Assembly (NCBI GenBank): GCA_963835375.1
Contig: CAWIGB010000020.1
Location: 1 to 64,000 of the forward strand
DNA: 64,000 nucleotides
Source: Salinisphaera sp963835375
Lineage (GTDB): Bacteria; Pseudomonadota; Gammaproteobacteria; Nevskiales; Salinisphaeraceae
Direction: 5' to 3'
Shown: positions 15,436 to 25,197 of the stretch, piece after piece
Layout: every line of letters starts with the position of its first letter
How positions within the stretch are numbered: the stretch's first letter is position 1
Notes under the pieces: model-generated
The model's database searches: none
What the model saw: the letters and a program-made list of their open reading frames with translations, nothing else
What the model was told of the DNA's origin: nothing
Made by a program: the position numbers and the translations under genes

Positions 15436-18159
15436 GTGACTAATTCCAAGACTTGGCACGATCTATCACAAGAACAGGCCCTCTCGGAGCTGGGGGCGAC
15501 CTCCTCAGGGCTAAGCGATGCCGAAGTCGATCAGCGGAAAGTCAGGTATGGCCCCAACCGGTTACCCGAGCCCCCCCGACGTCGCCTGATTTTTCGATTT
15601 CTTCTGCAATTTCACAATATTCTGATTTACGTTCTGTTGGGTGCCGCGGCCATTACGGCGTTGTTGAATCATCTGGTCGATATGTCGGTGATCCTTGGCG
15701 TGGTATCCGTCAATGCGGTCATCGGCATGATCCAGGAAGGCAAGGCCGAAAAGGCCATGGATGCCATCCGGAACATGTTGGCGCCGCGCGCAACGGTGCT
15801 GCGCGGCGGACAGCGCAACACCGTGGACGGCACACAACTTGTTCCGGGGGACGTCGTCCTGCTGGAAGCCGGCTGCAAAGTCCCCGCTGATCTGCGCTTG
15901 CTGCAAACCCATGGTTTGCTAATCCAAGAGGCCATACTCACCGGTGAATCCATTTCGGTCGAGAAACAGGTAGCGCCAGTCAGTAAAGAGGCCTCGTTGG
16001 GGGACCGTACCTGTATGGCTTTTAGTGGCACCACGGTCACCAGCGGGCAAGGCCGGGGCGTGGTGGTGGCCACGGGAGGCTCGACCGAGATTGGGCGTAT
16101 CAGTGGAATGCTCGCGAGGGTTGAAACCCTGACCACCCCGTTGGTGGCGCAGATGAGTGTGTTCGCCAAGTGGCTCACACTGTTTATCTTGTTGATTGCC
16201 GTAGCGATTCTCGCTTTCGGACATTGGGCTCTGCACTATGACTTAACCGAATTGTTCATGGCGGTGGTGGGGCTTTCGGTGGCCGCCATACCGGAAGGGC
16301 TGCCGGCCGTGCTCACCATAACGCTGGCTGTTGGCGTGCAGGCCATGGCGCGGCGCAATGCCGTTATCCGCCGCTTGCCGGCCATAGAAACCCTGGGATC
16401 GGTTTCCGTCATCTGTACCGACAAGACGGGCACGCTCACCCGCAATGAAATGAGTGTTGCTGCGGTGGTGACGCACGATACCTTGTTTACCGTCGAGGGT
16501 GTCGGCTACGAGCCGGTGGGCGAAATAAAACAGGATGGCCGTGTCGCGCCCGCTGGCAAAACTCCGGTGTTGGCAGAAATGGGTCGCGTCGCGGCGTTGT
16601 GTAACGACGCCGAATTCAAAAATATCGAGGGCGCGTGGTCGGTGGAAGGTGACCCGATGGAGGGCGCTCTGCTGGCCTTTTCCGGCAAGACCGGCCTGGA
16701 TGGAGGCGAGCAACGTAGCCAATGGACGCGTACCGATCTTATTCCCTTTGATGCCAAGCACAAATTCATGGCCACCCTTAATCATGACCATGACAACCAT
16801 GCTTCTATTTTTGTCAAAGGGGCACCGGAGGCCGTTCTGGCCTTGTGCCGGGAGCAACGTATCGGTCGTGGCGACACGGCACCGATAAACGAAGCCTATT
16901 GGCACGAGCAGGCGGAAAAGATTGGGGCCCAGGGCCAGCGTGTTCTGGCCTTCGCCACCAAATCGACCACGCCTGAGCATACCGTTCTGGAATACGATGA
17001 TGTGAAAGGCGCGCTGATATTGCTGGGCCTGGTCGGGTTGATCGATCCGCCTCGCCCAGAAGCTATCGATGCGGTGGCCCAGTGTCATCGAGCGGGCATT
17101 GGCGTAAAGATGATCACCGGCGATCATGCTGCGACCGCAGCCGCCATCGCGCAGCAGATCGGTTTGCTCAACCCCGACAAGGTCTTGACCGGAGTGGATC
17201 TGGACAAGCTCGATGAGGCGACTCTCGCGGCCACCGTTGTGGCGACCGATGTGTTTGCCCGTACCAGCCCGGAGCACAAGCTGCGTCTGGTCACCGCATT
17301 GCAAGCGCACGGGATGACGGTGGCAATGACCGGCGACGGCGTTAATGACGCACCCGCACTTAAACGCGCCGATGCCGGCATTGCCATGGGTAAAAACGGC
17401 AGTGAGGCGGCGAAAGAGGCAGCGGAGCTGGTCGTGGCGGACGATAATTTCGCCTCGATTGCCGCGGCGGTGCGCGAGGGACGTACGGTTTACGACAACA
17501 TAAAGAAAGTCATCAGCTGGACCCTGCCCACCAACGCGGGCGAGGCCTCAACCATTGTTCTGGCGCTCATGCTTGGAATGACGCTACCGGTGACCCCGAT
17601 CCAGATTTTGTGGGTGAACATGGTCACCGCCGTCACGCTCGGCATCGCGCTGGCGTTTGAGCCAACCGAGGAAAAAACGATGCGCCGCCCGCCTCGGCCG
17701 CGCAATGAACCGCTGCTGACCGGCGGGCTGATCTGGCACATCATGCTCGTCGCGACACTGTTCTTGATGGGAGTCTTCGGGGTTTACAACTATGCCGTTG
17801 ACCGGGGTTACTCGATCGATCTGGCACGCACCATCGCGATGAATACCTTGGTGGTGATGGAAATATTCCATCTGTTTTTCATCCGCAACATGCATGGAAC
17901 CTCTCTGACCTGGAAGGCCGTGCGTGGCACGAAAGCTGTCTGGGCGGCGGTTATCGTCGTCACTGCCGGTCAGTTCGCCATCACCTATGTGCCGGTTCTG
18001 AAAGCGATATTCAGCACGGCATCGGTTCCATTCCTCGACGGAGTCGTCATTATTGGCATTGGCGTGATGCTTTTTGCCATCATTGAAATCGAAAAACAGA
18101 TTCGCCTGCGATTATCTGCATCCTTGGGTTTCAACAACTCGTTGCAACGGACCGGCTAA
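15436..18159 (+). CDS. P-type cation-transporting ATPase (Ca2+/Na+ pump type)
   Basis: A 907-residue P2-type ATPase. In order: cation ATPase N-terminal domain (LSEQEALSELG-like), actuator TGESISVEKQ, TM4 motif PEGLPAVLT that binds the ion, phosphorylation motif DKTGTLTR with the acceptor Asp near residue 329, nucleotide-binding KGAPEAVL, hinge TGDGVNDAPALKRADAGIA, and a C-terminal four-helix membrane domain. PEGLP with this layout suggests Ca2+ or Na+/K+ type ions. The GTG at 15436 is chosen; the frame extends upstream to 15307 only through the attC-like sequence and that stretch is not protein-like. Immediate contact with the attC relic raises the possibility of arrival with the integron. 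Confidence 0.92.
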   Translation: MTNSKTWHDLSQEQALSELGATSSGLSDAEVDQRKVRYGPNRLPEPPRRRLIFRFLLQFHNILIYVLLGAAAITALLNHLVDMSVILGVVSVNAVIGMIQEGKAEKAMDAIRNMLAPRATVLRGGQRNTVDGTQLVPGDVVLLEAGCKVPADLRLLQTHGLLIQEAILTGESISVEKQVAPVSKEASLGDRTCMAFSGTTVTSGQGRGVVVATGGSTEIGRISGMLARVETLTTPLVAQMSVFAKWLTLFILLIAVAILAFGHWALHYDLTELFMAVVGLSVAAIPEGLPAVLTITLAVGVQAMARRNAVIRRLPAIETLGSVSVICTDKTGTLTRNEMSVAAVVTHDTLFTVEGVGYEPVGEIKQDGRVAPAGKTPVLAEMGRVAALCNDAEFKNIEGAWSVEGDPMEGALLAFSGKTGLDGGEQRSQWTRTDLIPFDAKHKFMATLNHDHDNHASIFVKGAPEAVLALCREQRIGRGDTAPINEAYWHEQAEKIGAQGQRVLAFATKSTTPEHTVLEYDDVKGALILLGLVGLIDPPRPEAIDAVAQCHRAGIGVKMITGDHAATAAAIAQQIGLLNPDKVLTGVDLDKLDEATLAATVVATDVFARTSPEHKLRLVTALQAHGMTVAMTGDGVNDAPALKRADAGIAMGKNGSEAAKEAAELVVADDNFASIAAAVREGRTVYDNIKKVISWTLPTNAGEASTIVLALMLGMTLPVTPIQILWVNMVTAVTLGIALAFEPTEEKTMRRPPRPRNEPLLTGGLIWHIMLVATLFLMGVFGVYNYAVDRGYSIDLARTIAMNTLVVMEIFHLFFIRNMHGTSLTWKAVRGTKAVWAAVIVVTAGQFAITYVPVLKAIFSTASVPFLDGVVIIGIGVMLFAIIEIEKQIRLRLSASLGFNNSLQRTG

Positions 18160-18162
18160 CGT

Positions 18163-18187
18163 GTGGCGCTGAGATCAGGCGCCACAT
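18163..18187. terminator. Hairpin between convergent genes
   Basis: Stem TGTGGCGC / GCGCCACA with a 9-base loop just after the ATPase stop. No T-tract, so factor-independent termination is uncertain. Confidence 0.4.
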
Positions 18188-18316
18188 CAAGGGACATCAG
18201 TAACCGAAGCTTTTTCGGGAACTATGATTGGCCCGCATGAGAGTGGGCCGCAAATCTGTCGTTGTGCTCGCGCTTGTCCGACGCGACCCGAACCCAGGTT
18301 CTGGTTGGCGCAGGCG

Positions 18317-19357
18317 TCAGAACGATGTGATGACCGTCGCCCCCACGCCGGCATGGGAATCCATGTTCATCAATGCTTGGCAGGCGTCTTCAAGCGCAAT
18401 CTGCTGGCCGACGATTCGAGCTGGCGCCAGCTTGCCCGAGCCCACCATGTCCAACATGGCGCTGTAACGATGCGCCTGCATGCCGTGGCTGCCGAGCAGT
18501 TCGATTTCCTGGGCAACGATCTTGTCCATCGGCACGCCGGGGCGACTGTGCTCGCCCAGCATCAACCCGACCTGTACGTGTCGGCCACGTCGGCGAAGGT
18601 TCATGATGGAATTGAAGCAGGTGCTCGGATGCCCGAGGGCGTCGAGCGAAACATGCGCGCCACCGCGCGTTGCCTCGGTGACCGCCTCGACCACGTCGAC
18701 ACAGGTGCTTGCGTTGATGGTGGCGACAGCGCCAAGGGCCCGGGCCTGCTGCAATTTGTCGTCGGCGATATCGATCGCCAGCACATTCGCGCCCACGGCA
18801 TTGGCGATCATGATGGCGGACAGGCCGACCCCGCCACAGCCGTGTACGGCCACCCAATCGCCGCCGGATACCCGGCCCTGATCGACCACCGCGCGGAAGG
18901 CCGTGGCGAATCGGCAGCCGAGGCTGGCCGCTGTCGCGAACTCCATATCGTCCGGCAGGGCGACCAGGTTGAGGTCGGCGTGGTGGATGCTGGTGTACTC
19001 GGCGAACGAACCCCAGTGGGTGAAGCCGGGTTGGAATTGATGATGGCAGACCTGCTGATGGCCCGCCCGGCATTCATCGCAGGCGCCGCAGCCGCCCACG
19101 AAAGGCACGGTGACACGGTCGCCGGCTTTCCAGAGCGCCACATCCTTGCCCGTGGCGACGATGGTTCCCGCCAGTTCGTGGCCCGGTACATGAGGCAGGG
19201 CGACGTCGGGATCGTGGCCCATCCACGCGTGCCAGTCGCTGCGGCAGAGTCCTGATGCCGCTATCTGGATGACCACCCCGTGGGGTTCAGGCTCTGGCGC
19301 CGGTACCTGCTGAATTCGCGGCGGCCGCCGGAACGATTCGAATACCAGGGCTTTCAC
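18317..19357 (-). CDS. Zinc-dependent alcohol dehydrogenase
   Basis: A 346-residue medium-chain dehydrogenase. Catalytic zinc ligands are in GLCRSDWH and GHELAG; the structural zinc lobe reads CGACDECRAGHQQVC with four Cys; the NAD(P) fold is HGCGGVGLSAIMIANAVGA. The start GTG at 19357 is preferred over the long upstream frame because MKALVFESF-type starts are standard and an AAAGAGA site lies upstream. Such enzymes oxidise alcohols or polyols; the substrate is not clear. It converges on the ATPase gene and has no operon partner. Confidence 0.9.
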   Translation of the reverse strand: MKALVFESFRRPPRIQQVPAPEPEPHGVVIQIAASGLCRSDWHAWMGHDPDVALPHVPGHELAGTIVATGKDVALWKAGDRVTVPFVGGCGACDECRAGHQQVCHHQFQPGFTHWGSFAEYTSIHHADLNLVALPDDMEFATAASLGCRFATAFRAVVDQGRVSGGDWVAVHGCGGVGLSAIMIANAVGANVLAIDIADDKLQQARALGAVATINASTCVDVVEAVTEATRGGAHVSLDALGHPSTCFNSIMNLRRRGRHVQVGLMLGEHSRPGVPMDKIVAQEIELLGSHGMQAHRYSAMLDMVGSGKLAPARIVGQQIALEDACQALMNMDSHAGVGATVITSF

Positions 19358-20024
19358 AAGCGCATTTCTCTTTGGGTTCGCTTTTCTGCGGATATGATAC
19401 GCGTGCTGGCTCGGGCGGGATTGTGGATCTTGGCGCCGGAGGTGTGCGCGTGTGAGGCATGAAGGCGAAGTGCCTGGCCGCGCATTCGTGCCGAAGCCCG
19501 CTTTCTTGGCCGTGTTCCCATGACAGATCTTCGCGTGAACGCAAGGCATGCCGGGGTCGTTCTGTCTACCGGCGAGTGGACGACCCGCTCATCGACCCGG
19601 GGCGCCCGGGCGGCGGTCATGATGGCGGCCCGGGTCTCGCGGAGACGGTCCGCGGCCCCAAGAGATTGTCGGGGCGGTGCGCACGATCGCCGCGACCGCG
19701 GCGTGGTATCCGCACCGGCACACGTCCAGCGCTTTGCCGGACCGACAGACAGCCGCTCGATGGCCGGTCGCCCGCCACCGGATTACCGTGTGCGGCGCCG
19801 GCGACCGAGGCTGGTGCGAAGGCGCGCTCACGTCGCATCGCGGGGCGGCGCTGGCGCCTTGCCGGGGCATCACGCTGGCCTCGCCCCGAGCGCTGCCACC
19901 GAACGGAAAAATCACGAATGTTATTCCGGATCCGGCATGCCTCGACTAGGGTGCGGCCAGCGTAATCGCCCGGTCTGGGAATCGTGATGCGCTCGTAGCG
20001 CGCATCATTTCCGGCCGCCTCGGG
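19358..20024. other. Long intergenic region
   Basis: About 670 bases with several overlapping high-GC frames, none with family resemblance. I see nothing else in it. Confidence 0.45.
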
Positions 20025-20909
20025 ATGGGATTCACGGGCCGCCCGGTTGCTGACTCATACAGCGGATTCGAATGTGATCGCCCCGTGAAAGAACAGCTCT
20101 GCAGGATTCTCGAACGCAAACCAAGACGCGATGTGCACTTCTGGGTATCTCACGAACACCGGCTGCTGTTCTTGAGAATCCCCAAGAATGCCAGCACCTA
20201 CATGCGCGCGCTTTTCGCCGCGAACCATCCGCTCGGGCAAGGCTTCGACGCTGCCGCCGAGACGCCGCGTGAATACCGGCTTCGCACGGGGCAGTGCATC
20301 CCTGCTACGAAGAGAACGATTCACCGTTGCCGCCACTACAAGACGTTCGTCGTTGTGCGGGATCCGATGGCCCGTATCGTCAGCGGGTTTCTGGACCGTG
20401 TTGTGAAAAAAAGCGTGGGCGACAAGCCCGATGCGCCTCAGCCCCGCTTCTATCGTGCCGTCAGCCGGTTTCATGGCCGGAAGATCGATCGGAACACGAT
20501 CACGTTTCAGCAGTTTCTCGATTATGTTCTGGCCAAACCCGACAAGCGGCGCAACAAGCATTATCGGAGCCAGAGCCACTTCCTGGGCCGCCACAGCTTC
20601 GATTTCTATGGTCGTGTCGACGACATGCACGACACCCTTGCGTTCGTGCGCGATCAGGGCATGTCGACCGAGGATTTTCGCGTCAAGTCTTCCAAGAGAA
20701 CGCGATATGCGGCTCCGAGGGCACATGTGATCGATCGTCCGGCACGGGCGACCGCGCACGAGCTCAACCGTTACGATCATTTTCCGGCCATTGCGGATTT
20801 CTTCGAAGGCGCTTCGCTCGAGCGGTTCATCGAGGCTTATCACGCCGATATCGCGTTGTATGCGCGCGCCTGCGGCATCGGCACGCGCCGGGTGATCGAG
20901 CGCTATTGA
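20025..20909 (+). CDS. Sulfotransferase-2-like protein
   Basis: A 294-residue protein resembling Golgi-type carbohydrate sulfotransferases and their bacterial relatives. RIPKNASTYMRAL (residues 51-63) is the 5'-phosphosulfate-binding loop, with Lys in the usual place, and VVVRDPMARIVSGFLDRV (about 108-125) is the 3'-phosphate loop with the RDPxxR signature. It would transfer sulfate from PAPS to a sugar or lipid acceptor. The protein is basic and has no membrane segment. Alternative starts exist and the N-terminal 20 residues are uncertain. No PAPS synthesis genes are nearby. Confidence 0.8.
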   Translation: MGFTGRPVADSYSGFECDRPVKEQLCRILERKPRRDVHFWVSHEHRLLFLRIPKNASTYMRALFAANHPLGQGFDAAAETPREYRLRTGQCIPATKRTIHRCRHYKTFVVVRDPMARIVSGFLDRVVKKSVGDKPDAPQPRFYRAVSRFHGRKIDRNTITFQQFLDYVLAKPDKRRNKHYRSQSHFLGRHSFDFYGRVDDMHDTLAFVRDQGMSTEDFRVKSSKRTRYAAPRAHVIDRPARATAHELNRYDHFPAIADFFEGASLERFIEAYHADIALYARACGIGTRRVIERY

Positions 20910-21418
20910 GCTTCCGCGGTCAGCTCGCAGGCCCGTTGGCCACGATGGCCCGCGTTTTCCTGAATGATTTCGTCCAGGTATCACCCTTGGGCGCCTCGCA
21001 TCATCCGCCCTCCGTGCGGGGCGGCCCCTCGAGGAGGAGCCCGGCCACGGAAACCGTCGCCACGGCAGCAGCCCGCTGCAGTCCGCCCGACCCTCTTGCG
21101 ACTGCCTGGCTGATATACGGCGGCAATGTCGGGCAGGTTCCGTGATGCTGTACCTGTGTGGGCGAGCGCCCACGGTGGGGGCCGGGCCCGCTGCCCGCCC
21201 GGATTCCGGTTTTTGTTGTTCGTGCTTCCTGCCGGGCATCATGAAAGTTGTCACAAGGACCGGCTAACGTCCTGCGTCTGGCTTATTGCCAGGCGGTATC
21301 ACTCGCGACCGGGTGCACGGGCCTCGGACGCATGCTCGCCGGCTGAGCGGCGCTGCGGTCAGGCGCCTGTTCGGCCGCCGGCGACGAGCCGCAACAACAA
21401 CTGCCATTGGGGAATTCA
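20910..21418. other. Intergenic region
   Basis: About 500 bases; no gene or clear signal recognised. Confidence 0.45.
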
Positions 21419-23068
21419 ATGAAATATCCAGTGAACAAGAAACTGGCGGTCGGCGGTGCGGCGCTCGCCACATGTCTGGTCGCCACGCCGGTGCTGGCCC
21501 AGCACTCGTACCATCGTTTCGACCATGAGCATTCGAACCCGCCGAGCCAGACGACGACACCGATCAAGCACGTGGTCGTGATCTTTCAGGAGAACGTGTC
21601 GTTCGACCATTACTTCGGCACCTATCCGAACGCGAAGAACCCTGCCGGGGTACCGCAGTTCCACGCCGCCGCGGATACGCCGGCGGTCAATGGCTTGAAC
21701 GATCACTTGCTCAACCACAACCCGAACCAGTACAACCCGCAGCGACTGAGCCACAGCGAACCGCTCACTTGCGATCAGGATCATGGCTACACGGCGGAGC
21801 AGAAGGCGTTCGACGGCGGCCTGATGGACCGTTTCGTGGAAAACACCAACCGGTCGAGCTGTGCGGCGCCCGAGGTGAGCAAGCCGGGGCTGGTGATGGA
21901 CTACTACGACGGCAACACGGTCACCGCGCTGTGGAATTATGCGCAGCACTTTGCGATGAGCGATAATTCCTTCGATACGACCTTCGGTCCGTCGACGCCG
22001 GGCGCCCTCAATCTGGTTGCCGGGCAGACCTACGGCGGGCTTTCCACTCAGCCCGCGACCGATACCTACGGCGTGGTCAACACCAACGGCCAGGGCGTCG
22101 GCACCGTCATCAACGATCCGAACCCCACCTTCGACGACTGTTCGTCAAGCAAGCATCCGACGGTCTCCATGCAGGGGCCGAACGTGGGCAATCTGCTCAA
22201 CAAGAAAGGGATCACCTGGGGTTGGTTCGAGGGCGGCTTCCGGCCGACGTCGACGGACAACGGCAAGGCCGTCTGTGGTTCCCAGCACGCCAATGTCGGC
22301 GGGGTGCAGGTGACGGATTACATTCCGCACCACGAGCCCTTCCAGTACTACAAGTCCACTTCCAATCCGCATCATCTGCCGCCGACATCGGTTGCGATGA
22401 TCGGACATCAGGACCAGGCGAATCACCAGTACGCGCTGACCGACTTCTGGCATGCGGTCAATTCCGGCAATCTGCCGGCGGTGAGTTTCCTCAAGGCTTC
22501 CGGTTATCAGGATGGCCATGCCGGCTATTCGGACCCGCTGGACGAGCAGCATTTCCTGGTGAAGACCATCAACCGGCTGCAGAAGTCGCCCGAGTGGGCG
22601 AGTACGGCGGTGGTCATCGCCTATGACGATTCGGACGGTTGGTACGATCATGTCATGGGCCCGATCGTCACCCAGTCGAACGATCAGCAATACGACGCCT
22701 TGATCAATAACGGCACCTGCACCCAGCCGGATGGCTCGTCGGCAAGCAGCATCCAGCAGCAGGATCGTTGTGGCTATGGCCCTCGTCTGCCGCTGCTGGT
22801 CGTTTCGCCCTGGTCCCGCGTGAACTATGTCGATCACAGCGTGACCGACCAGTCCTCGATCCTCCGGTTCATCGAAGACAATTGGAAACTTGGTCGTCTG
22901 GGCAACGGTTCCGCCGACGCCAAGGCCGGCTCTCTGATGAGCATGTTCCGGTTCGGCGACGGTCATCATGGCCGTGGCGAGCGGGAGCGCGGCGAACATC
23001 GCCATGCCATGCATCGGTTGATCCTGAATCCGCAGACCGGGGAGCCCGAGCACGCCAGTCGTTTCTAG
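21419..23068 (+). CDS. Secreted phosphoesterase (phospholipase C / acid phosphatase family)
   Basis: A 549-residue member of the PLC/AcpA phosphoesterase family. Residues 1-28 are a signal peptide ending VLAQ. The hallmark VVIFQENVSFDHYFGTYP (about 40-57) carries the metal-binding Glu and Asp, followed by TFGPSTPGALNL and the C-terminal AYDDSDGWYDHV metal site. It releases phosphate or diacylglycerol head groups in the periplasm or outside. ATG 21419 is chosen with GGGGA seven bases upstream; a TTG at 21407 is less likely. The C-terminus is rich in His and Arg (HHGRGERERGEHRH), an unusual tail. Monocistronic. Confidence 0.9.
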   Translation: MKYPVNKKLAVGGAALATCLVATPVLAQHSYHRFDHEHSNPPSQTTTPIKHVVVIFQENVSFDHYFGTYPNAKNPAGVPQFHAAADTPAVNGLNDHLLNHNPNQYNPQRLSHSEPLTCDQDHGYTAEQKAFDGGLMDRFVENTNRSSCAAPEVSKPGLVMDYYDGNTVTALWNYAQHFAMSDNSFDTTFGPSTPGALNLVAGQTYGGLSTQPATDTYGVVNTNGQGVGTVINDPNPTFDDCSSSKHPTVSMQGPNVGNLLNKKGITWGWFEGGFRPTSTDNGKAVCGSQHANVGGVQVTDYIPHHEPFQYYKSTSNPHHLPPTSVAMIGHQDQANHQYALTDFWHAVNSGNLPAVSFLKASGYQDGHAGYSDPLDEQHFLVKTINRLQKSPEWASTAVVIAYDDSDGWYDHVMGPIVTQSNDQQYDALINNGTCTQPDGSSASSIQQQDRCGYGPRLPLLVVSPWSRVNYVDHSVTDQSSILRFIEDNWKLGRLGNGSADAKAGSLMSMFRFGDGHHGRGERERGEHRHAMHRLILNPQTGEPEHASRF

Positions 23069-23170
23069 GCGGGCATACCCTCGAGATCGGGCGGCAGGCG
23101 ATAGTCTGCCGCCTTTCCTGTTTTCTGCCGGTGGCGAAAGCGTTGGTGTTGTCGTTCGGGTTCGCGCGTC

Positions 23171-23959
23171 TCAGGCGACCGCCCCTTCGTTCGGCGGCTC
23201 CTTGGCGCCGGTCATGATGGCGACTGCGTCCGATGGCGAAATCGCTTTCGGGTCCACCACGGCGATCCGGCGCCCCAGGCGATGTATATGCACGCGGTCG
23301 GCCACTTCGAACACATGCGGCATGTTGTGCGAGATGAGCACGATCGGCAGCCCTCGTTCCTTGACGTCGCGAATGAGTTCCAGCACGCGGCCTGATTCCT
23401 TCACGCCCAGTGCCGCGGTCGGCTCGTCCATGATGATGACCTTGGCCGCGAACGCCGCCGCCCGCGCCACGGCCACGCCCTGGCGCTGCCCACCCGACAA
23501 TGTTTCGACCGCCTGACCGATGTTCTGAATGGTCAGCAGGCCGAGATCCGAAAGTTTCTCGCGCGCGAAGTTCTCCATCGCCTGTTTATCGAGCATTCGG
23601 AACACCGAGCCGAGCACGCCGGGCTTGCGGATTTCCCGGCCGAGGAACATGTTGTCGGCGATCGACAGGGCGGGTGACAACGCCAGCGTCTGATAGACCG
23701 TTTCGATGCCGGCATCGCGGGCCTGCATGGGCGAGACGAACTGCACCGGCTGGCCGTTCAGACGAATTTCCCCTGAATCGGGGATGACGGCGCCGGAGAT
23801 CGCCTTGATCAGCGTCGATTTGCCGGCGCCGTTATCGCCGATGACGGCCAGGACCTCGCCGGGATACAGCTCGAAATCGGTATTGTCCAGCGCGGTGACG
23901 CGGCCGTAGTGCTTGGTCAGATTGTGGGCCGACAGGATGGGCTGTGCGTTCGTATTCAT
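23171..23959 (-). CDS. frcA: Sugar ABC transporter ATP-binding protein, FrcA-like
   Basis: A 262-residue ABC ATPase with Walker A GDNGAGKST, signature LSGGQRQGVAVARA, Walker B VIIMDEPTAAL and the H-loop ISHNMPHV. A single ATPase domain, unlike the doubled RbsA or XylG proteins, matches FrcA of fructose importers. It energises import of the sugar captured by the binding protein encoded at 25198-26220. Its ATG overlaps the permease stop by four bases (ATGA), so the two are translationally coupled, and it is the last gene of the frcB-frcC-frcA operon. Fructose is inferred from similarity and from the fruBKA genes 7 kb away; ribose or another monosaccharide is possible. Confidence 0.88.
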   Translation of the reverse strand: MNTNAQPILSAHNLTKHYGRVTALDNTDFELYPGEVLAVIGDNGAGKSTLIKAISGAVIPDSGEIRLNGQPVQFVSPMQARDAGIETVYQTLALSPALSIADNMFLGREIRKPGVLGSVFRMLDKQAMENFAREKLSDLGLLTIQNIGQAVETLSGGQRQGVAVARAAAFAAKVIIMDEPTAALGVKESGRVLELIRDVKERGLPIVLISHNMPHVFEVADRVHIHRLGRRIAVVDPKAISPSDAVAIMTGAKEPPNEGAVA

Positions 23960-25038
23960 GCCGAAACCTTCCGGATCCACTGGTCGGTCGCGACCGCGAT
24001 GATGATCAGCGCGCCGACGGTCAATTGAGTCCACTGCGGGTCGGTGCCGAGCAGCCGCAGCCCGAGCGAGAAGACGCCGACGATCAGGGCGCCGAACAGG
24101 GTGCCGAGAATCGACCCGCGCCCGCCAAATAGCGATGTGCCGCCGATGACCACGGCGGTGATGGCATTGATGTTTTCCAGCTGACCGGCCTGGGGCGACA
24201 CCGAGCCGATACGCCCGATCAGCGCCCAGCCGGCTAGGCCGCAGATCAGGCCGGTGACGACGTAGACCGAAATCAGCACCCGGTCGGTGCGGATACCGGC
24301 CAGCATCGCGGCGTTCTTGTCGTCGCCCACGGCATACACATGGCGCCCCCAGGCGGTCTTGTTGAGCGCGAACCAGAGCAGCGCCGACAGCGCCACCATC
24401 AGGATGACGCCGTAGGTGAACACCGCGTGGCCGACGCGGAACGAATTGCCGAAGAAGTGCATGATCGGCGCGACCCGGTCGATGTCTTGGCTGCGGACCG
24501 TCTCGTTGCCGGAATAGATGAAGGTCACGGCGCCGAAGATCGACCAGGTGCCCAGCGTGACGATGAAGGGCGGCAGCTTGACCATCGAGACCAGCAGCCC
24601 GTTGATCAGGCCGCAGACCCCACCGGCCGCCAGCCCGGCGATGACGGCCAAAAAGCCCGGGAAGCCGTAGTGCATGGCGCACTGGCCCATCACGACCGAG
24701 CTCAACACCATGATCGACCCGACCGAGAGGTCGATCCCGGCCGTGAGAATGATGAGCGTCTGCCCGGCGCTGACAATACCGGTGATCGCCACCTGCTGGA
24801 GAATAAGTGTGAGCGTGAACGCCGAATAGAATTTGGGGCCGATGGTTGCGGCGAACACCGCGACCGATACCACCACCACGATCATCGGCACGGCCGCCGG
24901 ATTGGCGTGCAGGAAATGCTGGATGTGCTGGACCGGCGTGCGTTTGCGCACGTCGAAGGGCGATCTCTCGGCGCCGGCGCCGCCGTTTCGGTCGTCGCCG
25001 GTCGCCGCCTGCGGCCCGTGGCCGTCTGGGTCGGTCAT
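23956..25038 (-). CDS. frcC: Sugar ABC transporter permease, FrcC-like
   Basis: A 360-residue inner membrane permease of the BPD_transp_2 type with about eight to ten membrane segments. The LTAGIDLSVGSIM motif and the cytoplasmic GDDKNAAMLAGIRTDRV loop, which contacts the ATPase, are the family hallmarks. The first 45 residues are polar and rich in Gly and Asp. A GGAGGAG site lies before the ATG. It is the middle gene of the importer operon, 159 bases after the binding-protein gene. Confidence 0.88.
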   Translation of the reverse strand: MTDPDGHGPQAATGDDRNGGAGAERSPFDVRKRTPVQHIQHFLHANPAAVPMIVVVVSVAVFAATIGPKFYSAFTLTLILQQVAITGIVSAGQTLIILTAGIDLSVGSIMVLSSVVMGQCAMHYGFPGFLAVIAGLAAGGVCGLINGLLVSMVKLPPFIVTLGTWSIFGAVTFIYSGNETVRSQDIDRVAPIMHFFGNSFRVGHAVFTYGVILMVALSALLWFALNKTAWGRHVYAVGDDKNAAMLAGIRTDRVLISVYVVTGLICGLAGWALIGRIGSVSPQAGQLENINAITAVVIGGTSLFGGRGSILGTLFGALIVGVFSLGLRLLGTDPQWTQLTVGALIIIAVATDQWIRKVSA

Positions 25039-25197
25039 GTTCTCCTCCTCGCGAGCGGGCTGTCGATCGCCCGTGCTCGCGCTCTCGATCGGCCCGAGGC
25101 GACGCCTCGGTCACGACCCAATGCGGCCCGTGGTCAGTTCATCGACCCGCCGCGAGCCCGATCCGTGTTCCGCCTCGGGGCTGAATATGGTCTCGTT

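Noticed and set aside
18150..18200. GGCTAAC followed by a hairpin after the ATPase, resembling the left core of an attC
   Set aside because: No right core GTTRRRY and no attC-type arms follow; the hairpin alone explains the symmetry.
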